Part shown: piece after piece, positions 34,508-42,679 of the stretch
How positions within the stretch are numbered: the stretch's first letter is position 1
Layout of the letters: the number at the start of each line of letters is the position of its first letter
The notes under the pieces: model-generated
What the model was told of the DNA's origin: nothing
What the model saw: only the letters and a program-made list of their open reading frames with translations
The model's database searches: none
Source: Alistipes sp.
Lineage (GTDB): Bacteria; Bacteroidota; Bacteroidia; Bacteroidales; Rikenellaceae
Direction of reading: 5' to 3'
NCBI GenBank assembly: GCA_017465575.1
Contig: JAFTVX010000016.1
Location: 1-53,986, forward strand
Length of the DNA stretch: 53,986 bases
Position numbers and translations under genes: made by a program

Positions 34508-34623
34508 GCGCAGTCAATAGGGAATTAGGGAAAGTAGGGAATTTAGAGAAGATAGGGAGAGCGCTACCGACATTTATCACTAAGCTCATTAAACTCCATA
34601 AATCCTCTCTGAATCCTCCCCGA
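34508..34623. repeat. 9-bp repeat block (copy 2, without hairpin)
   Basis: GCGCAGTCAATAGGG, TTAGGGAAAG-type units, the centre GAGCGCTACCGACATTTATC and a shortened right half. No AATTTGTTG hairpin follows; the rplT terminator is 52 bp away. A CTAACAACTAACAACTAG motif adjoins at about 34630. Confidence 0.7.
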
Positions 34624-34674
34624 AGAACTCTCTAACAACTAACAACTAGCCACCTGCTCTACCCTACCAGACAC

Positions 34675-34704
34675 AAAAAAAAGGGGCTAACCGAAGTCAA
34701 CCCC
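34675..34704 (-). terminator. Terminator of rpmI-rplT
   Basis: Read on the minus strand, GGGGTTGAC and GTTAGCCCC pair over 9 bp (two G-U) and are followed by eight T. Confidence 0.85.
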
Positions 34705-34727
34705 TACTCGTCACCTAAGCGACGATA

Positions 34728-35072
34728 CTATTTAACTGCATTAACAATTGCCTCGAATGCCTTAGGCTCGTTGAGTGCGAGGTCAGCAAGAACCTTACGG
34801 TTCAAAGCGATACCCTTCACATTCATCTTACCGATAAACTCTGAATAGGTCATACCGTGCATACGAACCGCAGCGTTGATACGAACGATCCACAATGAAC
34901 GATAATTTCTCTTCTTCTCACGACGGTGTGCATAAGCATACTGCAAACCCTTCTCGACAGTGTTTTTCGCAACTGTCCATACGTTTCCCCTTGAACCAAA
35001 GTTACCCTTGGCAAGCTTCAAAACCTTCTTTCTTCTTGCGCGTGACGCAACAGCGTTGACTGAACGTGGCAT
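34728..35072 (-). CDS. rplT: 50S ribosomal protein L20
   Basis: 114 residues, the standard length for L20, a 23S rRNA-binding protein needed early in large-subunit assembly. The strongly basic N-terminus ([20 protein letters not shown]) and [23 protein letters not shown] are typical. It lies 121 bp after rpmI in the usual rpmI-rplT order and ends in a terminator. infC is not adjacent as it is in many bacteria. The spacer upstream holds a short hairpin (GTGTGA / TCACAC, about 35102) that could serve L20 autoregulation; that is only a guess. Confidence 0.98.
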   Translation of the reverse strand: MPRSVNAVASRARRKKVLKLAKGNFGSRGNVWTVAKNTVEKGLQYAYAHRREKKRNYRSLWIVRINAAVRMHGMTYSEFIGKMNVKGIALNRKVLADLALNEPKAFEAIVNAVK

Positions 35073-35193
35073 AGTTTAAAGTTTTTGATAGAGCTGATAG
35101 CGGTGTGATTCTCTCACACTCTTTAGGGCTATTGCGCTCCGATTGTTAAAATAAATTTTTGTGTTAGCTACTCTTTTCAAGCCCAAAGCTCAA

Positions 35194-35388
35194 TTACTTA
35201 ACGAGCAACTGCTTGATTTTAGCCTCGTCGGCTGCAGATACGATACCTGAGTAGCAGAGGTTACGCTTCTGCTTCTTAGTCTTTTTGGTCAGGATGTGAC
35301 TGTGATAAGCGTGCTTGCGCTTGATCTTACCTGTGCCGGTGAAAGAAAAACGCTTCTTTGCAGCGGCATTTGTTTTCATTTTTGGCAT
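35194..35388 (-). CDS. rpmI: 50S ribosomal protein L35
   Basis: 64 residues, normal for L35. The pattern [20 protein letters not shown] and the basic [19 protein letters not shown] are diagnostic. It is the first gene of rpmI-rplT and has its own consensus promoter 35 bp upstream, so it does not depend on infC, which is not in the window. Confidence 0.98.
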   Translation of the reverse strand: MPKMKTNAAAKKRFSFTGTGKIKRKHAYHSHILTKKTKKQKRNLCYSGIVSAADEAKIKQLLVK

Positions 35389-35423
35389 TGTTGTAAAAAG
35401 TTAAATTAGTTAAACATAGCGCG

Positions 35424-35455
35424 CAAAGGTAATGATAATAATCCAAACTGCAAAA
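35424..35455 (-). promoter_or_regulatory. Bacteroidota-type promoter for rpmI-rplT
   Basis: On the minus strand, TTTTG (35455-35451), a 19-bp spacer and TACCTTTG (35431-35424). An exact fit to the -33/-7 consensus. Confidence 0.85.
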
Positions 35456-35505
35456 CTTTTCGGAAAAATTTCAAAAGAAATGGAGGCTAAGGAGATAGGG
35501 TTGAA

Positions 35506-35653
35506 GCGCTATCAATAGTGAATTTAGGGAGATTAAGGAAGTTAAGGAACTTAGGGAGAGCGCTATCAACATTTATCCTTACACTCCCTACACTCCTTAA
35601 ACTCATTAAATTCCCTAATAAACCACCCAATCAGCACTCCCAATTTATTGTCA
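35506..35653. repeat. Composite element copy 3 (repeat block plus a half hairpin)
   Basis: The repeat block (35506-35620) has GCGCTATCAATAG, TTAGGGAGA/TTAAGGAAG units, the centre GAGCGCTATCAACATTTATC and the right half. It is followed by the linker AACCACCCAATCAGCACTC and one arm, AATTTATTGTCA, whose last three bases are the stop codon of the minus-strand EEP gene. The second arm is missing, so this copy looks decayed. Confidence 0.7.
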
Positions 35654-36775
35654 GAGTATGGACAATGTTGCGCTGACAGGCAAATGGTCCGACATCTCAG
35701 CCTCCTCGTCGATAAAATAGTGCTGAGCCTCAAAGCCATCCGAGTAGAGGATATAGTCGATGCGCAGGATGCCGTGGAGGGGGCGGAAGGTGTAGCCATA
35801 GCCACGACCACACTCCTTGAAAGCATCGTTGAGATGGCGGCTCATACGGCGATAGACATACGACATCGGGGTATCGTTGAAGTCGCCACAAACTATATGC
35901 TTATAGGGCGTTGCATCAATCACGGTGCGAAGGGTATCAACATGCTCGGCTCGAATAGCCGAGTTAGATGCTATACGGTCAACAATACTTGCCATACGAC
36001 CTCCATCACGAAGGATGCGACCATCGGCAATCTGCTCGCTATCGTCCGAAGTTATAGATGTGGTATAGAGGTGGTTGTTGAACACACGCACCGTATCGCG
36101 ACGAATAACGACATCGCACCACTGCGATGTACCACGATTCTCGCCCGATATCTCGCCCGTAGCGATAATCGGATAGCGGCTATATGTGCAGACCATAAGG
36201 TTGCCCGACTCCGAGGTCATACGCTTGTGATAGCCCTCGAAGAGTTCGTCGATAAGCTCTATATCGCGGGCATCGCTCATATACTCCTGAAAGCAGGCGA
36301 TATCGGGTAGAGGCTCTTCGGCATAGCGCTCAACGAAGTTATCGAGGTTGTGGCGGAAATTCTCGTCCATAAAGCCACGCACATTGTAGCTCATCACCGT
36401 GAATGCTCGGCGGTCGCGCTCGGGCTCTATCTCACGGCTGATGTCGATGCGGTAGAAGTCCGAGAAGAGGAACAAGCCGGGCAGAAGCACCACGGCAAGG
36501 ACACCGGCAATACGCCAACGGCGCATCACCACCCACAGTAGAGCGAGCATCACAACCGATATATAGATTGCAGGTGCGAAGATGCCCATAATGGTCATCG
36601 AACCAAACTTAGCGGGCGAGATAAGGGGTGTGAAGTATGCCAAAATTAGCACTACGGATAGCGCAATTGTCAGCGTTAGAAGCAGAATATTTAGGAGCAC
36701 GCCGAAGAACGAGCGCTCCTCCTTACGGCGCTTTACGCCATAGAGGTCGGTGTTGTAGGTATCCTTCTTAGACAT
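35651..36775 (-). CDS. Endonuclease/exonuclease/phosphatase-family membrane protein
   Basis: 374 residues from the ATG at 36775. The ORF extends 35 codons further upstream, but that part overlaps the rhomboid gene and has no domain character. Three membrane helices lie near residues 25-110. The EEP domain (about 125-374) then follows with FTVMSYNVRGF, the catalytic Glu in CFQEY, CGDFNDTP and the final SDHLP. EEP enzymes cut phosphodiesters in nucleic acids, lipids or phosphoinositides; with the membrane anchor a lipid or cell-surface nucleic acid is possible but not shown. It overlaps the rhomboid stop codon by 8 bp. Confidence 0.9.
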   Translation of the reverse strand: MSKKDTYNTDLYGVKRRKEERSFFGVLLNILLLTLTIALSVVLILAYFTPLISPAKFGSMTIMGIFAPAIYISVVMLALLWVVMRRWRIAGVLAVVLLPGLFLFSDFYRIDISREIEPERDRRAFTVMSYNVRGFMDENFRHNLDNFVERYAEEPLPDIACFQEYMSDARDIELIDELFEGYHKRMTSESGNLMVCTYSRYPIIATGEISGENRGTSQWCDVVIRRDTVRVFNNHLYTTSITSDDSEQIADGRILRDGGRMASIVDRIASNSAIRAEHVDTLRTVIDATPYKHIVCGDFNDTPMSYVYRRMSRHLNDAFKECGRGYGYTFRPLHGILRIDYILYSDGFEAQHYFIDEEAEMSDHLPVSATLSIL

Positions 36776-37442
36776 CGTAATCGTTGTTTTGATAGTAGCG
36801 GCGGCGTGCCTGATAGCGCCACCAAAGAAGAAGCAACCAGCCCCAGAACATACCACCGAGGTGAGCAAAGTGGGCGACATTATCCATACGGCCAGAGATA
36901 CCGAACAGCAACTCGATAAGACCGTAGATAATTACAAACCACTTGGCTTTCATAGGTATAGGGGGGAATAGAAGCATAATCGTAGCGTTGGGGTGCAGCA
37001 TACCGAATGCCAACAGCAGGCCGAACACCGAGCCCGAAGCACCGAGTGTAGGCGCACACATATACTGCCAATAGAGCTGTGAACCTTCCGAGAGGCGCGC
37101 GATATCTATCTCTGCCATTGCCAACTGCACCAAAGCAGCACCAATACCGCAGACGAAGTAGTAGAGCGTAAATCGCTTGGTACCCATCTCCCACTCCAGA
37201 CCGCGACCAAACATCCACAGAGCGAACATATTGAAGAAGAGGTGCGAGAAGTCGCCATGGAGGAACATATAGGTTACAACCTGCCAAGGCTCAAAGAATG
37301 GGCTACCCACGGGGAAGAGGGCAAAGTTTTCGTATATCGTATACTTGTTGAGCAAGAGTGTAGCGATAAATGCCACACCATTGGCTATTAGCAAGTTAAG
37401 CACCGCAGGGGGTGTATTGGTACGCTGTTGAAATGTTGTCAT
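36768..37442 (-). CDS. Rhomboid intramembrane serine protease
   Basis: 224 residues, about six helices. The catalytic dyad is S136 in LGASGSVFGLL and H194 in NVAHFAHLGGMFWG. The oxyanion-side HLFFNMFALWMFG (about 67-79) is also present. It cleaves membrane-anchored proteins within the bilayer; the substrates are unknown. It starts 2 bp after the mutL stop codon and overlaps the EEP gene. The mutL-rhomboid-EEP run is probably one transcript. Confidence 0.95.
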   Translation of the reverse strand: MTTFQQRTNTPPAVLNLLIANGVAFIATLLLNKYTIYENFALFPVGSPFFEPWQVVTYMFLHGDFSHLFFNMFALWMFGRGLEWEMGTKRFTLYYFVCGIGAALVQLAMAEIDIARLSEGSQLYWQYMCAPTLGASGSVFGLLLAFGMLHPNATIMLLFPPIPMKAKWFVIIYGLIELLFGISGRMDNVAHFAHLGGMFWGWLLLLWWRYQARRRYYQNNDYDV

Positions 37443-37444
37443 CG

Positions 37445-39370
37445 TTAGTTCTTTGTTAATTTTGCACGAAGCTCATCGGCCGTAATCTCTGCCATAATGG
37501 GTGAGCCCGAGGCGGTAAAGCTCGGGTCGTCGCACTGCGCCAAGCGTTGCAGAAGCTCCTGTGCCTCCTGTGAGCGCACCGAGCGACCATAGCCCGCACT
37601 ACCTCGGCGCGCCATAAGCTCTGCCAAACGCCTACGCTCCTCGTCGATAGGCATCTCGCCAAGGTCGATGCCCTTCAACAACTCGTAGATAAGTTCGTCG
37701 AGGGGTGTTGCTGTGTCAATCATCGCAGGGCGACCCTCAACGGCGATAGCGCCACCGCCACGATACTCTATCTCGAAGCCGAGAGCGGCAAACTCCTCGG
37801 CATGTTGCTCCATTAGCGAGTACTCCTCCTCGGAAAGCATCAGCTCCTCGGCAAAGAACATACGCTGTGTGGGTGCTGCACCTGCGGTCATCGAGCGCAA
37901 AATCTCCTCGTAGAGCACACGCTCCTTTGCTCGGCGCAGGCTAACCACCACACTCTGAGAGCCATAGATGGCGATAGCGTAGCCCGAAGGCAGTGCCATC
38001 ACCTCGCTAAATGTGCGCTTCTCGACGGTGGTCATCGACGACTCTATGTAGTCGAATGTGGTCTGCTCCTCCAAGCCCTCGTCGTCGATATACTCAATCA
38101 GCGTCGTTGGCTGCGCCATCGGCTTTGGTGAGTAGTTCATAGCCCCACCCTCCTCGACATAGTCACGCTTGGCGGGTGGTGTAGCGGGCTCGTCGTAGGG
38201 CACATCGAAGCCCGTAAAGGGCACATCGGGCATAGGTGCCGATGGGTCGATATACTCTGCGCTAAATGGGTTGTAGGCGCTGTTGGTTGCCGAGCGAGGC
38301 TCCTTGTAGACGGTCTGCTCACGGCGCATCACGGGTATCTCTACACGGTTATCTGCCGAGAAGTCCATCATAGGCACAGCACCCGTCTTTGCCAACGACT
38401 CACGAACGGCCGCCTGCAATATTTGGAGGATAACCTCCGTATCGGCAAACTTTACGGTAGTCTTCTGCGGGTGGACATTGACATCGACACGCTCGGGGTC
38501 CACCGTGAGATATATAAAGTATGAGGGCATACAACCCTCGGGGATAAGCTTCTCGTAGGCACGCAAGATTGTGCGCTGCATAGCCTGAGAGTAGAAGTAG
38601 CGACCATTGACGAAGAGGTACTGCTCGTTGTTGCGCTTCTTGGCTGCTGCGGGGCGACCCACATAGCCCTCGACACGCACAACCGAGGTATCTACCTCGA
38701 CATCAAGCAGATTTTGCTTGATATGCTTGCCCACATGGTCGATGATACGGCCACGGCGATTGGTAGGTTGGAGCGAAAAGAGGGGGGCGTCGTTCTGCCT
38801 AAGCTCGAACATCACGCCAGGGTTGCACAGCGCAACACGCATAAACTCCTGCTTAATCTGTGTCGATAGCTTGGAGTTGTCGCCCTCGATAAACTTACGG
38901 CGCGAGGGGACATTATAGAAGAGGTTGCGCACCGTAAACTGCGCACCACGGGGTGCTGCCACGGGCAACTGCGAACGGAACTCGCCACCGCTAATCGAGG
39001 TCAGCGTACCGAGCTCGTCCTCCTCACGGCGTGTGCGCAACTCCACCTCCGCTACGGCAGCGATAGATGCCAACGCCTCGCCACGGAAGCCAAAGGTGTG
39101 GAGCTTGTAGACATCGTCTATCGACTGAATCTTCGATGTGGCGTGGCGGTCGAATGCCATACGGGCATCCATCGGCGACATACCACAGCCGTCGTCGGTA
39201 ATCTGGATAAGCTCCTTGCCACCATTGCGGAAGTTGACACGCACCGAACGCGCTCCAGCATCGATGGAGTTCTCCATCATCTCCTTCACTACATTCGATG
39301 GCGAGTTAACCACCTCACCGGCGGCAATCTGATTGGCGACAATCTCAGGCAGTAGTCTTATCCTATCCAT
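37445..39370 (-). CDS. mutL: DNA mismatch repair protein MutL with a degenerate endonuclease site
   Basis: 641 residues. The GHKL ATPase part (1-330) is intact: E29/N33 region VVKEMMENSIDAGA, DDGCGM, ATSK and TFGFRGEALASI. After a variable linker (about 340-450) comes the dimerisation domain. MutL proteins with nicking activity carry DQHAxxERxxYE and CPHGRP. Here the first reads SLRRAKERVLYE (477-488) and the second is ASGSP (620-624), so the metal-binding residues are gone. It should act as a matchmaker for MutS without nicking DNA itself. It is followed by rhomboid and preceded by a small membrane protein gene in the same direction. Confidence 0.95.
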   Translation of the reverse strand: MDRIRLLPEIVANQIAAGEVVNSPSNVVKEMMENSIDAGARSVRVNFRNGGKELIQITDDGCGMSPMDARMAFDRHATSKIQSIDDVYKLHTFGFRGEALASIAAVAEVELRTRREEDELGTLTSISGGEFRSQLPVAAPRGAQFTVRNLFYNVPSRRKFIEGDNSKLSTQIKQEFMRVALCNPGVMFELRQNDAPLFSLQPTNRRGRIIDHVGKHIKQNLLDVEVDTSVVRVEGYVGRPAAAKKRNNEQYLFVNGRYFYSQAMQRTILRAYEKLIPEGCMPSYFIYLTVDPERVDVNVHPQKTTVKFADTEVILQILQAAVRESLAKTGAVPMMDFSADNRVEIPVMRREQTVYKEPRSATNSAYNPFSAEYIDPSAPMPDVPFTGFDVPYDEPATPPAKRDYVEEGGAMNYSPKPMAQPTTLIEYIDDEGLEEQTTFDYIESSMTTVEKRTFSEVMALPSGYAIAIYGSQSVVVSLRRAKERVLYEEILRSMTAGAAPTQRMFFAEELMLSEEEYSLMEQHAEEFAALGFEIEYRGGGAIAVEGRPAMIDTATPLDELIYELLKGIDLGEMPIDEERRRLAELMARRGSAGYGRSVRSQEAQELLQRLAQCDDPSFTASGSPIMAEITADELRAKLTKN

Positions 39371-39389
39371 CTTACTGATTATAAATCTA

Positions 39390-39932
39390 TTACTTTACTC
39401 GCTTACCATCTTCGATTTTTACATCGTCGTCGTAGATAGTAACCGAGCGGTTGCGTCTGTTCCACTCCTCAATCTCGTTGATAGCCTCGGCATCAAGGCT
39501 TTCGAACTCTGAAAAGTCGATATCATCGACCATCTCGTGCAGAGTGATTGTGGGTGTTGCGAGCGAGTCCAATTCGCCCACTACGCCCTCCTCAACCATC
39601 TGGCGCGCAATCTTCTCGTCGTTAGCCCTCTCGGCAAACGACATAATACGGGGATATAGCATCAAAGCCGCCACGACGACAACCGCCGAGATTACCGCAA
39701 GACGCATAATCTTGCGTGTACCCTCATCGGCACGACCCTCACGCGCAGCATCGCGCGCCTCACGCTGAGTGCGGATATAGCGACCTGGGGTGTACTCCTC
39801 CATATCGTCATCGGTCGATGTGCCGTGAAGCTCACGCCTACGCCTCTCACGCTCCTCCTTTACGGGGTCAAAGTAGCGAGGTATGTAGTTGAACTGCCTT
39901 GGCTTTGTCTTTGGCGGACGGAAAAATGACAT
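39390..39932 (-). CDS. Hypothetical single-pass membrane protein beside mutL
   Basis: 180 residues. The first 80 are basic and cytoplasmic (PKTKPRQFNYIPRYFDP, then EERERRRREL). One membrane helix (about 93-110, AVISAVVVVAALMLYPRI) is followed by an acidic region (EFESLDAEAINEIEEW). I recall proteins with the FNYIPRYFDP opening from other Bacteroidales, often near mutL, but know no function. It is 19 bp from mutL, so the two are co-transcribed. Confidence 0.8.
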   Translation of the reverse strand: MSFFRPPKTKPRQFNYIPRYFDPVKEERERRRRELHGTSTDDDMEEYTPGRYIRTQREARDAAREGRADEGTRKIMRLAVISAVVVVAALMLYPRIMSFAERANDEKIARQMVEEGVVGELDSLATPTITLHEMVDDIDFSEFESLDAEAINEIEEWNRRNRSVTIYDDDVKIEDGKRVK

Positions 39933-39933
39933 A

Positions 39934-39965
39934 GTTAGTTGTTAGTTATTAGTTTTTAGTTGTTA
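39934..39965. repeat. TTAGTTGTTAG-type short repeat
   Basis: GTTAGTTGTTAGTTATTAG and TTTTTAGTTGTTAGG in tandem, next to a partial TTAGGG block, as at 17742. Confidence 0.6.
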
Positions 39966-39970
39966 GGTGT

Positions 39971-40158
39971 TTAATCACTAAATTCACTAAACTCCCTAAT
40001 CTCCCTAAAATGAAACCTTCAGGGCTCCTAATTTGTTGTTAGAAGGCATTAGATACAACGCTCGGCGAAATTGGTGTCGATGGGCTGTACTTGGGCGTAC
40101 TGCCCATTGACAACATATTTCGTTAGCGGCAGTAGATGATGCCTTATCACAACAAATT
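39971..40158. repeat. Composite element copy 4 (partial repeat block plus full hairpin) behind dnaJ
   Basis: Only the right half of the repeat block remains (39971-40010, CACTAAATTCACTAAACTCCC). The hairpin 40030-40158 is complete: AATTTGTTGTTAGAAGGCAT pairs with ATGCCTTATCACAACAAATT at 17 of 20 positions, and the tip is TGGGCTGTAC-TTGGGC-GTACTGCCCA with one interior mismatch. The right arm overlaps the dnaJ stop codon (40157-40159). Confidence 0.85.
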
Positions 40159-41320
40159 ATCGGAAGAAGTTTTTCATTCGTTCGAAAATATTCTGGTTCT
40201 CTACGCCTTCTGCCTCCTTGAAGTGGGGCTTCTCGGAGAGTTTCTCTACCAAGTCGCGCTCCTCACGGGTGAGGTCATCGGGAATAGTGATGTCGACAAC
40301 AACCATAATATCGCCACGACCATAGCCATTAACATCGGGGATACCCTTGCCACGAAGACGAAGCACCTTGCCGGCATGTGTACCAGGGGCAATCTTGATA
40401 CGAGCCTTGCCATCGATAGTGGGCACCTCAACCTCGCCACCGAGGATTGCGGTAGTAACCGTAATATTGAGGTTGTGGATAAGGTCGTTGCCATCACGCA
40501 CAAGCTGAGGGTTGTGCTCCTCCTCGATTACGACCAACAGGTCGCCCGCAACACCACCCTGACGGGCAGCGTTACCCTTGCCACGAACGGTGATGGCCAT
40601 ACCATCGCCAACGCCAGCGGGAATCTTAACCTCGATAATCTCCTGACCCTTAACGGCACCCTCGCCCGAGCACTTGTCGCAACGCTCCTTGATAACCTTG
40701 CCCGTACCACCACAAGTGGGGCAGACACTCTGGGTCTGCATACGGCCAAAGAACGAATTTTGCACCGTAACAACATAGCCCGAGCCGTTACAAGCCGAGC
40801 AGGTGGCATATGCCGACGATGACTTAGCACCCGAACCACCGCACTTGTCGCAAGCGACCATCTTATTGATTTTAAGCTTCTTGGTAACGCCCTCAGCAAT
40901 CTCCTGCAACGATAGTTTAACCGTTACACGGATGTCGCTACCACGGTTGACACGCTGGCTACGCTGACGGCTACCACCGCCAAAACCACCACCAAACGCG
41001 CCACCGAAGATATCGCCAAACTGCTCGAAGATATCCTCCATCGAGAAGCCACCGCCCGAGAAGCCACCAAAGCCACCGCCACCAGCTGCGCCACCCATAC
41101 CTGCGTGACCAAAGCGGTCGTAGCGGGCACGCTTCTCCTCGTTCGACAAAACATCGTACGCCTCGGCAGCCTCCTTGAACTTATCCTCGGCCTCCTTGTC
41201 GCCAGGGTTCTTGTCGGGGTGATACTTGATAGCCGCCTTGCGGTACGCCTTCTTTATGGTATCGGCATCGGCATTGCGCTCGACGCCCAACACCTCGTAA
41301 TAATCTCTCTTTTCTGCCAT
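40157..41320 (-). CDS. dnaJ: Chaperone protein DnaJ
   Basis: 387 residues, normal for type I DnaJ. It has a J domain (5-70) with HPD in [10 protein letters not shown] and a Gly/Phe-rich region (about 75-125). The zinc domain has four CxxCxGxG repeats ([32 protein letters not shown]), and a C-terminal substrate-binding domain follows. It delivers unfolded proteins to DnaK and stimulates its ATPase. It follows grpE by 21 bp; dnaK is not in the window. Its stop codon is inside a long hairpin. Confidence 0.98.
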   Translation of the reverse strand: MAEKRDYYEVLGVERNADADTIKKAYRKAAIKYHPDKNPGDKEAEDKFKEAAEAYDVLSNEEKRARYDRFGHAGMGGAAGGGGFGGFSGGGFSMEDIFEQFGDIFGGAFGGGFGGGSRQRSQRVNRGSDIRVTVKLSLQEIAEGVTKKLKINKMVACDKCGGSGAKSSSAYATCSACNGSGYVVTVQNSFFGRMQTQSVCPTCGGTGKVIKERCDKCSGEGAVKGQEIIEVKIPAGVGDGMAITVRGKGNAARQGGVAGDLLVVIEEEHNPQLVRDGNDLIHNLNITVTTAILGGEVEVPTIDGKARIKIAPGTHAGKVLRLRGKGIPDVNGYGRGDIMVVVDITIPDDLTREERDLVEKLSEKPHFKEAEGVENQNIFERMKNFFR

Positions 41321-41341
41321 AATCTTCTAAAACATTGATAG

Positions 41342-41923
41342 TTACTCGCCAACAACAACCTTGGCATAGCGCAAGATATGGTCGCCGAGCTTATAGCCAC
41401 GCTGCACGCAGTCGATGACCAAGCCACGCTTATCATCGCCCGCAGCAAAGCGAGCCACTGCCTCCTGCTCCTCCTCGTTGAAGGGCTTGCCTACGCAGTC
41501 GATAACCGTGATATTAGCCGACTGGAAAACGCTCTCGAACTTCTTCATCACAAGCTCCTCGCCCTGACGCAGAGCCTCGATATCGTCCGTCTTCTTCGAA
41601 GCCGCCACGGCACGCTCCATATCGTCGACGATGGGCAACACCGCCTTCCAAGCGCTCTCGCAACCACGCTCCACAAGCTCCATCTTCTCCTTGATGGTGC
41701 GCTTGCGGAAGTTGTCGAACTCCGCCTGCAAGCGAAGGTACTTATCGCGCCATACCGCCAACTGCTCCTCCAACGAGGGCTCTACTGACATATTGTCAGT
41801 CTCTGCCTGCTCCTCCTCTGCCATATTGGCGTTCTCCTCGGTTGAAGCACCCTCCTGCGTAGCCTCAACCTCGGGCTCCTGATTCTTGATATCTTGCTCT
41901 TTTTCAGATGTTTGCTTATTCAT
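41342..41923 (-). CDS. grpE: Nucleotide exchange factor GrpE
   Basis: 193 residues. An acidic, disordered N-terminus (1-50, rich in Glu) leads into the long coiled coil (about 55-100, LEEQLAVWRDKYLRLQAEFDN) and the C-terminal beta domain ending LRYAKVVVGE. It releases ADP from DnaK. Co-transcribed with dnaJ. A CIRCE-like or heat-shock operator is not visible in the 42 bp upstream. Confidence 0.97.
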   Translation of the reverse strand: MNKQTSEKEQDIKNQEPEVEATQEGASTEENANMAEEEQAETDNMSVEPSLEEQLAVWRDKYLRLQAEFDNFRKRTIKEKMELVERGCESAWKAVLPIVDDMERAVAASKKTDDIEALRQGEELVMKKFESVFQSANITVIDCVGKPFNEEEQEAVARFAAGDDKRGLVIDCVQRGYKLGDHILRYAKVVVGE

Positions 41924-41965
41924 ATCGTTATTTGTTTTATTTCGTACTATATATTATGGGGCAAA

Positions 41966-42679
41966 TTATATGCCTAATACAAAGATTGTCGGGCGCTTCT
42001 GGATATCTGGCACGCCACGCTTGCGCCACTCCTCAACCGTGAGGGTCTGGATAAGCTCGTTGGGCGAGGTGATATCTGCCGCCACCGTAAGGCGCATCTT
42101 GGGCGAGAGTGTTGCCACGAGCGACTCAAAGAGCTTCACATTGCGGTAGGGCGCCTCGATAAATATCTGTGCTTGGTGTTCGCTCTGCGCTCGGCGCTCA
42201 AGGTTCTTAATTGTGCGTGAGCGGTCGGGCTCCTTAACGGGCAAATAGCCCACAAAGGCAAACGACTGACCATTCTGTCCCGATGCCATCATCACCATAA
42301 GGATTGACGACGGGCCTACCAACGGCACTACACGAATACCCTTGCGGTGTGCCAAAGCCACGATATCGGCACCTGGGTCGGCAACACCCGGAACACCCGC
42401 CTCGGAGATAACACCTGCCGAGCGACCCTCCTCCACGGGACGCAACATACGCTCTATATCGCGTGCCTCGGTGGTATGCTCGTTAAGCTCGACAAACTCC
42501 AGCGAGTCTATCTTGCGCTCGATGCCCGCCTTCGATAGAAAACGGCGTGCCGTGCGCGTATTCTCGACAATGAAGTAATCAAGCGAGTTCATCACCGCAA
42601 GATTTGCCGAGGGAAGAACATCCCACACCGCCCTCTCGTCCGAAATCGGACACGGAATCATATATATCGTTCCCTTCAT
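41966..42679 (-). CDS. SAM-dependent methyltransferase, RsmI-like
   Basis: 237 residues of the tetrapyrrole methylase fold. The pattern fits RsmI, which adds the 2'-O-methyl group to C1402 of 16S rRNA: EAGVPGVADPGADIVALAHRKG, VPLVGPSSILMVMMASG and IFIEAPYRN. It is shorter than E. coli RsmI (286) and lacks its C-terminal part. The N-terminus (MKGTIYMIPCPISDE) is that of the Bacteroidota SAM-methyltransferase group near RsmI, so the rRNA target is likely but not certain. Its start codon overlaps the stop codon of murF-alr by 1 bp. Confidence 0.85.
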   Translation of the reverse strand: MKGTIYMIPCPISDERAVWDVLPSANLAVMNSLDYFIVENTRTARRFLSKAGIERKIDSLEFVELNEHTTEARDIERMLRPVEEGRSAGVISEAGVPGVADPGADIVALAHRKGIRVVPLVGPSSILMVMMASGQNGQSFAFVGYLPVKEPDRSRTIKNLERRAQSEHQAQIFIEAPYRNVKLFESLVATLSPKMRLTVAADITSPNELIQTLTVEEWRKRGVPDIQKRPTIFVLGI

